NCBI GenBank assembly: GCA_050116155.1
Contig: JASFPE010000383.1
Location: 1 to 5,736 of the forward strand
Reading direction: 5' to 3'
DNA: 5,736 nucleotides
Source: G020353355 sp050116155
GTDB lineage: Bacteria; Desulfobacterota; Desulfobacteria; Desulfobacterales; JAHEIW01
Position numbers and translations under genes: made by a program. Positions 1 to 5,453 of this stretch are shown in pieces (the first letter of the stretch is position 1; each line of letters starts with the position of its first letter). A model generated the notes under the pieces. It was not told the origin of the DNA. It saw only the letters and a program-made list of their open reading frames with translations, and searched no databases.

Positions 1-331
1 CCTCATAAACCGGTTTAATGGCCCCTTTGGCAGCCATCATGCTCGCTGTTCCAACTTCAAAAACCTGCAGGATATGGGGCGGACTTTTGGAACGAAAGGC
101 GGCAATTCCAGCCATCATCGTGTCAGAATAGTTGCCTTTATACGTGGCCACCACTTTATATTTATTTTGCATGGAATTAAAATCGGCGACGATGGATTGG
201 ACCTTTTCGCCCAGCCGCCCGCCGTGGGCAAACCACCAGTTGATAACAATCGGCTCTGCCATCGCGCTTAACGGAAACGCAACTAAAGTAACGAAGGCAG
301 TGATTAGGATTAATTTGCGAAAATTGATCAT
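1..331 (-). CDS. ugpB: UgpB, sn-glycerol-3-phosphate/glycerophosphodiester ABC transporter substrate-binding protein (N-terminal 110 codons; 3' end outside window)
   Basis: This is the periplasmic solute-binding subunit that delivers glycerol-3-phosphate or glycerophosphodiesters (such as glycerophosphocholine) to the UgpAEC permease. Reading the minus strand from ATG at 331 gives a Sec signal peptide: basic start (residues 2-6), hydrophobic core 7-22, likely cleavage after AMA at 25. The mature part follows E. coli UgpB closely from memory: TYKGNY at 63-68, AGIAAFR at 74-80, ILQVFEVGTA at 87-96 and AIKPVY at 104-109. Tyr68 and Glu92 align with the E. coli ligand-contacting Tyr42 and Glu66 of the mature protein. 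A GGAGG Shine-Dalgarno lies at 341-337, five bases before the ATG. The gene is cut by the window edge at codon 110; the family is usually about 430-440 residues. The rest of the gene, and probably ugpA/E/C, should lie to the left. It is transcribed divergently from the phosphodiesterase gene at 805, which makes its product or partner substrate. Confidence 0.93.
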   Translation of the reverse strand, partial: MINFRKLILITAFVTLVAFPLSAMAEPIVINWWFAHGGRLGEKVQSIVADFNSMQNKYKVVATYKGNYSDTMMAGIAAFRSKSPPHILQVFEVGTASMMAAKGAIKPVYE

Positions 332-369
332 TTTGTCCTCCCTTCTTTAATAAAGGTTAACGTTGTGGT

Positions 370-399
370 ACGAATTTTCTTTAACAAAAATAAATTCGT
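370..399. repeat. Inverted repeat, 8-bp arms, in the presumed ugpB leader
   Basis: ACGAATTT at 370-377 is matched by its exact reverse complement AAATTCGT at 392-399, with a 14-base loop. The site lies 39-68 bases before the ugpB start codon. If transcription starts near 444 (see the sigma-54-like element) it would sit in the 5' leader and could act as an operator or a leader hairpin. No regulator family is recognised. Confidence 0.45.
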
Positions 400-454
400 G
401 AAAAAGAGTGTTAATCGATGATATTGCCTCTAAGAGATTAACTAGAAATTAAAC

Positions 455-470
455 TGCATGAAATATGCCA
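455..470 (-). promoter_or_regulatory. Sigma-54 (RpoN)-like -24/-12 promoter facing ugpB
   Basis: Read on the minus strand from 470 to 455 the sequence is TGGCATATTTCATGCA. It fits the RpoN consensus TGGCAYRNNNNTTGCW at every fixed position except the first T of the -12 block. GG and GC are separated by exactly ten bases, as sigma-54 promoters require. The expected start of transcription is near 444, giving a leader of about 113 bases to the ugpB ATG. An inverted repeat centred near 557 would lie about 113 bases upstream, a usual distance for a bacterial enhancer-binding protein. Sequence match only. Confidence 0.45.
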
Positions 471-546
471 TTTTTAATAAACATAAAAAAATAAACATAT
501 TCAGTTACTTATACAAATGTCCGAGATTTTCTCATTTAATAAGCTA

Positions 547-567
547 TTGAAATTCGAAAAATTTCAA
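547..567. repeat. 21-bp inverted repeat, possible activator or repressor binding site
   Basis: TTGAAATT at 547-554 is matched by AATTTCAA at 560-567 around a 5-base centre (CGAAA). A stem of mostly A-T pairs would be weak as RNA, so a protein-binding dyad is more likely. It lies upstream of the sigma-54-like element and just before the weak sigma-70-like pair at 573-600, so it could serve either divergent gene. Confidence 0.45.
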
Positions 568-572
568 AATTC

Positions 573-600
573 TTTAGAGACGATCAAAAAGATGTATACT
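573..600 (+). promoter_or_regulatory. Weak sigma-70-like promoter candidate toward the phosphodiesterase gene
   Basis: TTTAGA at 573-578 (four of six matches to TTGACA) is followed after 16 bases by TATACT at 595-600 (five of six matches to TATAAT). It would give a leader of about 200 bases before the ATG at 805. In DNA this rich in A and T such pairs arise easily by chance, and I found no better pair closer to the gene. Confidence 0.2.
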
Positions 601-747
601 TTGAGATAACAGGATAGATTCGCGTTTTATTTTATAAACAGATTATGCCTGATGAAGTCAAGAAATTCTTCCAAAAAAAGACCGGAATTAGCGCTTCCAC
701 TGATCGGTAGTATTTGATACTGACTTAAAGCTGATAATTCAGTTCGG

Positions 748-761
748 CTTTCTGCAGAAAG
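748..761. repeat. Perfect 14-bp palindrome upstream of the phosphodiesterase gene
   Basis: CTTTCTGCAGAAAG is an uninterrupted palindrome ending 43 bases before the phosphodiesterase start codon. With no loop it is a poor RNA hairpin but a good candidate for a dimeric regulator site. The regulator is not known. Confidence 0.4.
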
Positions 762-804
762 TTTTATTTGAATTTTTAACGCTCATGATGAATAGGATAT
801 ATCA

Positions 805-1833
805 ATGAGGAAAAAAAACGATAATTCATACCTGGCGGTGGTGAAGAGGATTGTATTAATTATTTTTTTGCTGGCTGTTGCAGCCTGTCAATATAACGAA
901 GAAAACGCGTCAAAAGATAACACTCAACAGCAGAACAAGAAGATTCTTCTCATCGGCCACCGCGGTGCGGCTGGCCTGGCACCTGAAAACACCTTGGCCG
1001 CCTTCCAGCGGGCATGCGAGATCGGGGTGGATGCGTTTGAGCTGGATGTATTTCTTACGGCCGACAGCAAGATTGTCGTACATCATGATTACACGCTGAA
1101 ACCGGAGATTGCCCGCACTGCCGACGGCAAATGGATAAAAGATGGCTCAGAAACGGCCATCAATTCGCTGACGCTGGCGCAGCTAAAGCAATACGATGTG
1201 GGGCGGCTGAAGCCCAATACCCGATATGCTCGTCGCTACCCGAAGCAACAGCCTGCAGATGGACAGCGCATTCCGACATTGCAGGCGGTTATCTCACTTT
1301 TTAAAAAACATTGCGATCCAGCTACGCAATTATGGATCGAGATTAAAACCTCTCCGGAAAGACCGGCCATGACCCCATCGCCGGAAGTGGTTGCCGAAGC
1401 GGTGGTGAATATCGTACGCAAGGAGAAAATATCTACCCGGGTATTTATGCTTTCCTTTGACTGGAGAGTCCTGGTGCATGTTCAAAAAATTGCACCTGAC
1501 ATACCCACGGTTTACTTGTCTCTGGTCGGCAGAAGTTTAAACAATATCAAACCGGGGCAACCCGGGGCTTCTGCATGGATGGCGGGCATCGATATTGATG
1601 ATTACAAAGGGTCGATTCCGCAGGCAATCAGGGCGGCCGGTGGCCGCTATTGGGCACAATATTACAGACACCTCACCACTAACGATCTCAGAGATGCGCA
1701 CAAATTAGGGATTCAGGTTTTTGTCTGGACGGTCGATTCCGCCAGCGAAATGGTTCGTCTTATTGAAATGGGTGTGGACGGGATTATTACCAATCGCCCG
1801 GATTTATTCCAAAAAATTTTCAATGTCTCCTAA
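805..1833 (+). CDS. Glycerophosphodiester phosphodiesterase, secreted lipoprotein
   Basis: The enzyme hydrolyses deacylated phospholipids (glycerophosphodiesters) to glycerol-3-phosphate and an alcohol. The 342-residue protein starts at ATG 805 behind AGGA at 794-797 (7-base spacer). A basic start and hydrophobic stretch (16-27) end in the lipobox VAAC, so Cys28 should be lipidated; Gln at +2 fits outer-membrane sorting. The GDPD TIM-barrel hallmarks follow: HRG at 52-54, PEN at 60-62, E79-x-D81 metal ligands, HHD at 93-95 with the second catalytic His94, YDVG at 130-133, IPTL at 156-159, EIK at 179-181, WTVD at 308-311 and GVDGIITNRPD at 323-333. All catalytic and metal residues I can check are present. 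Export places it on the same side as UgpB, unlike cytoplasmic E. coli UgpQ and more like GlpQ. No terminator is visible before the next gene. Confidence 0.95.
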   Translation: MRKKNDNSYLAVVKRIVLIIFLLAVAACQYNEENASKDNTQQQNKKILLIGHRGAAGLAPENTLAAFQRACEIGVDAFELDVFLTADSKIVVHHDYTLKPEIARTADGKWIKDGSETAINSLTLAQLKQYDVGRLKPNTRYARRYPKQQPADGQRIPTLQAVISLFKKHCDPATQLWIEIKTSPERPAMTPSPEVVAEAVVNIVRKEKISTRVFMLSFDWRVLVHVQKIAPDIPTVYLSLVGRSLNNIKPGQPGASAWMAGIDIDDYKGSIPQAIRAAGGRYWAQYYRHLTTNDLRDAHKLGIQVFVWTVDSASEMVRLIEMGVDGIITNRPDLFQKIFNVS

Positions 1834-1861
1834 AATTAGTTATTTTTAAATATTTGTCTCC

Positions 1862-1890
1862 TTGACACAATAACATCTTTATTTTATTAT
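1862..1890 (+). promoter_or_regulatory. Near-consensus sigma-70 promoter for the pseudokinase-protease gene, probably giving a leaderless mRNA
   Basis: A perfect -35 box TTGACA at 1862-1867 is followed after exactly 17 bases by TATTAT at 1885-1890 (five of six matches to TATAAT). Transcription should start six to eight bases past the -10 box, around 1896-1898, which is the A of the ATG at 1898. The bases before that ATG are only A and T, with no Shine-Dalgarno sequence. Together these suggest that the gene is translated from a leaderless message. Confidence 0.7.
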
Positions 1891-1897
1891 TTATTTT

Positions 1898-4800
1898 ATG
1901 AAACTTTGCCCAAAGTGTGATCAGCCGGTAGCCGAAGAGATCACTATCTGTCCTTCGTGTGGCAACGAAATTGGAGAAGGTAGAAAATACATTGACGATT
2001 ATCGCATCGTTGATGTTTTACATGAGGGCCATGCCAGTTTCCTGTGTCGCGCCATCCGAGAACGGACAAATGAACATGTTATGATTCGGTTGTTTACTCA
2101 GCAATCTGGGGTTGATAGTGATGTCGCCACCCGACTCATGCGGGAAATCGAGGAACTCAAGAAGCTTCCGGATGAAGGCTTTGTCAGACATCATGCCATC
2201 AGACAATCCAACGAAGGATTATGGTATCGGATCAGCGAATGGATTGACACCGAGAGCTGGGGCTCTTTATTGGCATCCGGACGCCTTTCCAATCGCCAGG
2301 TGCTATTTAATCTGTTTTATCAAATGGCCGCTGCCATTGCCGTGCTTCACCAGGAGGGCTACTTTATTCCCCATCTGATTTTAAACGATATCATTGTGGT
2401 CAAGGGCAAAGACGGCGAGCTCAACGTCAAGATCGATTATAAGCTTTCGCGGTTTTTCGATCCCAAGCTCGATCGCCCTGGCCCCATGCTGAAAAGACTG
2501 CTGAACTGTCACCCGGACATTATTCACCAGCGGCCGCTGGATTATCGAAGCGATATCTGGTCGCTGGGCAAGATTTTTGTGGAATTATTGACTGCCGATC
2601 TGGAATGCATGGATTTTCGGGCCAAGGTCGATGAACTGGATTTGCCCCATGATGCCCAAGTCCTGTTTAAGGTCATGCTGTCCGATGATCCGGACATGCG
2701 TCCGCGGTCGATGGCCGAAGTGGCAGAATCCCTGGCCCGCATTAAAGAAAAGAAATTTAAAGAAGCTGAAGAACCCACCCCGCAGATCACTGACAGCCCG
2801 ACGCGTACTATCAGAAGTCTTCAGAAGAGAATAAGCCTGCTGGCGGCCGTCGTTATCCTGTTGTCCATTTTCGGTATTCTTTCCTGGTTTCAATTTGTTC
2901 ATCGAAAAGATGACATTGGTCCTCTGGAATCCTATGCCAATAAATATGCACCATCGGTTGCTTTTGTACTGGTGGAGTACTGGTTGAAATCGGAAGACAC
3001 GGAGTATTACCGCAATGTGGCCGAAGGAACCGCATTTTTAGTGGACACCGATGGCTATATGCTGACGGGCCGGCACGTGGTTTGTCCCTGGTTGGAGGAT
3101 ACAACGCTCTTTGCTATCGTACAGCAGCTCATGTTTTCAGATATTACCCCCCAATTCGGTTACCGCATTTTTCTTTGGTTTGAAGGAAAAAGAGCGTTCA
3201 ATCGAGCAGCCCGGATGCTGGAAACCTCCGAATTAACGGATGTTTATCTGGTCGATCTGGCTTTCAGCAGTGAAACCGCCCCCCGCATTTCCATTGCCGG
3301 CGTGCCGAAGCCGCCGGTTCAAACAAGGCAAATTATTGACTCACCGCTTAAAAACGATTTTGCGGTGTTAAAAATTGACAAGGTTCCTGAAGGGCTTGAA
3401 CCCCTGCCGTTGGATTTGGAAATGGATCCCCAGAAGATACCCAAGCTTTCGCGTCTGATCACATTGGGGTTTCCATTGGGCAGCCGCACGCAGGCCGATA
3501 CGGTGAATGTCAGTGTGACCAGCGGTCATGTTCGTCGTTCATTTGAAGACATGCTTCAAGTTGATGCATCCATCTACGGTGGAAACAGTGGCGGCCCGGT
3601 TATCGATATGCAGGGCAAGGTTATTGGCATCGTCTCCGGCGTCGCCATGGACTATTCAGAGGGATTTCTTCCAATGGCAACCCCCCGCTGGGATCTTGGT
3701 ATGATCTTGCCCATTACCAAAGCTGTCATATTTCTTAAAGAGTTGAAAGCCGGCCAGATCAAATGGAACGGTGAGTTGGATTTTGCCGTAGAAGATGCCC
3801 TGAATAAAATAAGGGAAAAGGCACTGGAGGGCAGATGGGTCGAGGCAAAAGACCTGGCTGAAGAGGAATTGAAGCGCAGCCAGCAGCCCTCACTCGTCAT
3901 GGGTGCGGGGATTATGCATCTTTGTGCCGGCGACATCAGTGGGGCCAAGCAATATTTCTCACAGTCGCTGTCCATGGATTCTGAGAACTATGATGCCAGA
4001 TGGCTGCTTTATTTAATTGACTGGATGACTGATGAAAAAGGCGGACGCGCACACCGCGACGATCTGCTGGCGTTGGACTGGCGTTCGGTGGCTGAATTTC
4101 AGGGTTATCTGGTTCGTGTCCTGGAGGGTGCGGTCGATGAAGATGCGGCTCTAGATGGTTGGTATACGGATTCCGAGAAAAGTTGGCTGAATTATGTTGT
4201 CGGACTTCTGCGTAGCAGGCAAAAGGACTGGGCCGGTGCGGAAAAACTGATCAGAGAGGCTATTTTGTTTTCCGATTCGAACGCATGGGAGTTTTTTCTG
4301 GCCCGCGCTAAGCTGGAAGATGTCCAGAAGCATCGGCGGGAGTCCCTGGAAAAAAAGAAACTATTGTCGCAATACAATGAAAACGTCGAGGCCTTCGAGG
4401 CCGAAATTAAAAAATCTATAGAAGAAAAGAAGAACAGCGAGGAAAAGTTAGCTCCGCTCAGGGCGAAAATCTTAACTGCCGAAACTCCCCTTAAAGAAAA
4501 GGTAGAGGCACTTCAAGAAATTCATAAAATGTATCCGGATAATCGACAACTTCTGGTGGGCTTGGCATATTACAGTGCCGCAGATGAAGCCTGGCCCGAG
4601 GCCCTGGAATATATCCGCAAGTTTCTTAAGGAAGGTGGTCGTATGTATTCGGATCGGCTGGGGTTGGGATTAATGGAGGCGGGTATTTTACATTATCAGG
4701 GTCAGGAGGTGGAAGCTCAGGCAAGCCTGGAGGCTTTTCTAAGGCGGACACGCGATCCCTGGTACCAGACGATTAGTGAATACCTTTTGGGCAAACAATC

Positions 4801-5008
4801 AGAAGATTATTTGAAAAAACAAGCCGGGAAAAGCCCTGAAAACCTTATTACTGCCTCAACAGCGCTTGGTTTCTGGTCCGAAGGCTCCGGCGATAAGGAC
4901 AAAGCGCTGCGTTATTATAAAGAAGCCCTGGGCACTTTTTTAGACAATTGGCTGGAGTATGATTTTGCCAAAGAACGAATAAAGCGGTTGAAACAACCCA
5001 CCGGTTAG
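1898..5008 (+). CDS. Zinc ribbon - pseudokinase - transmembrane - trypsin-like serine protease - TPR-like protein
   Basis: This 1036-residue protein has five parts. Residues 4-21 form a zinc ribbon (CPKC and CPSC, ten residues apart). Residues about 33-285 have the Ser/Thr protein kinase fold (DYRSDIWSLG at 215-224, DPDMRP at 264-269), but the key residues are lost: VAIK is VMIR (Arg64), the Gly loop is degraded, HRD reads IPH (157-159) and DFG reads DYK (180-182). It should be a pseudokinase. Residues about 313-334 form one membrane helix; basic residues before it suggest the N-terminus is inside. Residues about 345-615 are a trypsin/HtrA-like protease with an intact triad: His393 (LTGRHVV), Asp487 (NDFAVLKI) and Ser564 (GGNSGGP). 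No PDZ domain follows. Residues about 625-1033 are helical TPR-like repeats interrupted by a charged coiled coil (about 808-858). The start is fixed by the zinc ribbon at the extreme N-terminus. A role in sensing and periplasmic proteolysis is inferred; the substrate is unknown. The gene stands alone with its own promoter. Confidence 0.9.
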   Translation: MKLCPKCDQPVAEEITICPSCGNEIGEGRKYIDDYRIVDVLHEGHASFLCRAIRERTNEHVMIRLFTQQSGVDSDVATRLMREIEELKKLPDEGFVRHHAIRQSNEGLWYRISEWIDTESWGSLLASGRLSNRQVLFNLFYQMAAAIAVLHQEGYFIPHLILNDIIVVKGKDGELNVKIDYKLSRFFDPKLDRPGPMLKRLLNCHPDIIHQRPLDYRSDIWSLGKIFVELLTADLECMDFRAKVDELDLPHDAQVLFKVMLSDDPDMRPRSMAEVAESLARIKEKKFKEAEEPTPQITDSPTRTIRSLQKRISLLAAVVILLSIFGILSWFQFVHRKDDIGPLESYANKYAPSVAFVLVEYWLKSEDTEYYRNVAEGTAFLVDTDGYMLTGRHVVCPWLEDTTLFAIVQQLMFSDITPQFGYRIFLWFEGKRAFNRAARMLETSELTDVYLVDLAFSSETAPRISIAGVPKPPVQTRQIIDSPLKNDFAVLKIDKVPEGLEPLPLDLEMDPQKIPKLSRLITLGFPLGSRTQADTVNVSVTSGHVRRSFEDMLQVDASIYGGNSGGPVIDMQGKVIGIVSGVAMDYSEGFLPMATPRWDLGMILPITKAVIFLKELKAGQIKWNGELDFAVEDALNKIREKALEGRWVEAKDLAEEELKRSQQPSLVMGAGIMHLCAGDISGAKQYFSQSLSMDSENYDARWLLYLIDWMTDEKGGRAHRDDLLALDWRSVAEFQGYLVRVLEGAVDEDAALDGWYTDSEKSWLNYVVGLLRSRQKDWAGAEKLIREAILFSDSNAWEFFLARAKLEDVQKHRRESLEKKKLLSQYNENVEAFEAEIKKSIEEKKNSEEKLAPLRAKILTAETPLKEKVEALQEIHKMYPDNRQLLVGLAYYSAADEAWPEALEYIRKFLKEGGRMYSDRLGLGLMEAGILHYQGQEVEAQASLEAFLRRTRDPWYQTISEYLLGKQSEDYLKKQAGKSPENLITASTALGFWSEGSGDKDKALRYYKEALGTFLDNWLEYDFAKERIKRLKQPTG

Positions 5009-5059
5009 CTTTAATTTCTCAATTTTGGATTTCGAATCCTAATCTCTTATCATTGGACT

Positions 5060-5094
5060 TTCGCCACTGGCCACTGGTCTCTTGTTGCTGGTAA
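5060..5094 (-). repeat. Heptanucleotide repeat block, minus orientation
   Basis: CTGG or a one-base variant recurs every seven bases at 5067, 5074, 5081 and 5088. These units are the reverse complement of the CCAG-type units at 5174-5264. More decayed units, recognisable by GG at 5106-5107 and 5113-5114, may continue to about 5125. Reverse-complemented, the block matches 5209-5238 at roughly two of every three bases, so the two blocks form an imperfect inverted repeat around the AT-rich centre. Confidence 0.6.
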
Positions 5095-5173
5095 AGGCAA
5101 GTGCCGGTGAATGGCTTGATGGTCTGATGACCCAATTTCTAAAAAACCCACTTCAAATTTTTCGCTTTTAATT

Positions 5174-5264
5174 ACCAACCGCCAGCTGTAAGCAGACAGT
5201 AGCCAGGAACCAGAAACCGGGAGCCAACGGCCAGAAGCCAGCCGCCAGCACCCAGCAGCCAGGG
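5174..5264 (+). repeat. Degenerate tandem heptanucleotide repeat, 13 units, consensus RCCAGNA
   Basis: The stretch divides without gaps into thirteen 7-base units. Well-kept examples are GCCAGGA (5202), ACCAGAA (5209), GCCAGAA (5230), GCCAGCC (5237), GCCAGCA (5244) and CCCAGCA (5251); GTAAGCA (5188) and GACAGTA (5195) are decayed. Register is held although the units vary, as in an old slippage or duplication array or a sequence under periodic constraint. Seven is not a multiple of three, so open frames across it give 7-residue repeats rich in Trp, Leu, Ser and Gly that are unlikely to be real protein. I recall similar arrays in intergenic regions of Desulfobacterota genomes, but cannot cite a source. 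Confidence 0.8.
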
Positions 5265-5381
5265 ACTTGACTTTTAAGCTGATTCCTTGATATCGATGAG
5301 ATGTTGATTTGCACCTGTGGATTCCTGCGTGGCGAGAGGGCCTCTGTTCATTCAGACCTACTGTTCGATCCGAGCGGCACC

Positions 5382-5394
5382 GAATACTGTATTC
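5382..5394. repeat. 13-bp dyad upstream of the EF-Tu-like gene
   Basis: GAATAC and GTATTC flank a single central T, a perfect inverted repeat ending 59 bases before the start codon at 5454. It is a plausible operator for that gene. It does not fit the LexA CTGT-N8-ACAG pattern, and no regulator is recognised. Confidence 0.35.
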
Positions 5395-5438
5395 ATCTGT
5401 CAACCTTACAAAGCAAAATACCATTACCAATCATTATC

Positions 5439-5447
5439 AAAGGAGGT
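5439..5447 (+). promoter_or_regulatory. Strong Shine-Dalgarno sequence that fixes the start of the EF-Tu-like gene
   Basis: AAAGGAGGT is fully complementary to the 16S rRNA tail. GGAGG ends at 5446, seven bases before ATG 5454 and four before ATG 5451. This rules out the upstream in-frame ATG at 5301, which has no such site, and favours 5454 over 5451. Confidence 0.85.
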
Positions 5448-5453
5448 ACGATG

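Larger units (their letters stand above)
332..804. other. Divergent intergenic region between ugpB and the phosphodiesterase gene
   Basis: This 473-base stretch is strikingly AT-rich compared with the flanking genes and carries no convincing gene. It must hold the control signals for both divergent genes. I see three perfect inverted repeats (370-399, 547-567, 748-761), a sigma-54-like element facing ugpB (455-470), and only a weak sigma-70-like pair facing the phosphodiesterase (573-600). A 21-codon open frame at 645-710 has no ribosome-binding site and is not called as a gene. I see no clear PhoB box. Confidence 0.7.
5009..5453. other. Intergenic region with heptanucleotide repeats, no gene called
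   Basis: This stretch separates the large protease gene from the small EF-Tu-like gene. It holds two blocks of 7-base repeats in opposite orientation (5060-5094 and 5174-5264), an AT-rich piece between them, a 13-bp dyad at 5382-5394 and the ribosome-binding site at 5439-5447. TTGACT at 5267-5272 resembles a -35 box, but no acceptable -10 box follows at the right distance, so no promoter is called. Long open frames here on the minus strand are by-products of the repeats. Confidence 0.7.

Noticed and set aside
74..350. Plus-strand open frames over the ugpB region
   Set aside because: They are antisense to the clearly recognisable UgpB reading frame on the minus strand.
645..710. 21-codon open frame (starts MPDEVKKFFQKK)
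   Set aside because: The composition looks somewhat protein-like, but there is no ribosome-binding site, no recognised family and the length is within chance. It could be a remnant of a lost gene.
332..804. PhoB box for phosphate control of the divergent genes
   Set aside because: No pair of CTGTCAT-like direct repeats at the required spacing was seen on either strand.
2542..3104. Several minus-strand open frames of 82-105 codons inside the large gene
   Set aside because: They overlap the pseudokinase-protease frame, which is supported by motifs throughout; the shadow frames have no motifs of their own.
5027..5039. Small hairpin GGATT-TCG-AATCC after the large gene
   Set aside because: The stem is only five pairs, and no T-run follows on the plus strand, so it is not a convincing intrinsic terminator.
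5267..5296. TTGACT as a -35 box for the EF-Tu-like gene
   Set aside because: At 16-18 bases downstream the best -10 candidate matches only about three of six positions.
5050..5430. 126-codon open frame on the minus strand
   Set aside because: It runs through both heptanucleotide blocks; the translation is a 7-residue periodic Trp/Leu/Ser/Gly pattern produced by the repeat. There is no ribosome-binding site and no family resemblance.
5301..5453. 51-codon N-terminal extension of the EF-Tu-like gene from ATG 5301
   Set aside because: No Shine-Dalgarno before 5301, a perfect one before 5454, and the extension does not look like protein; the family is 80-90 residues long.
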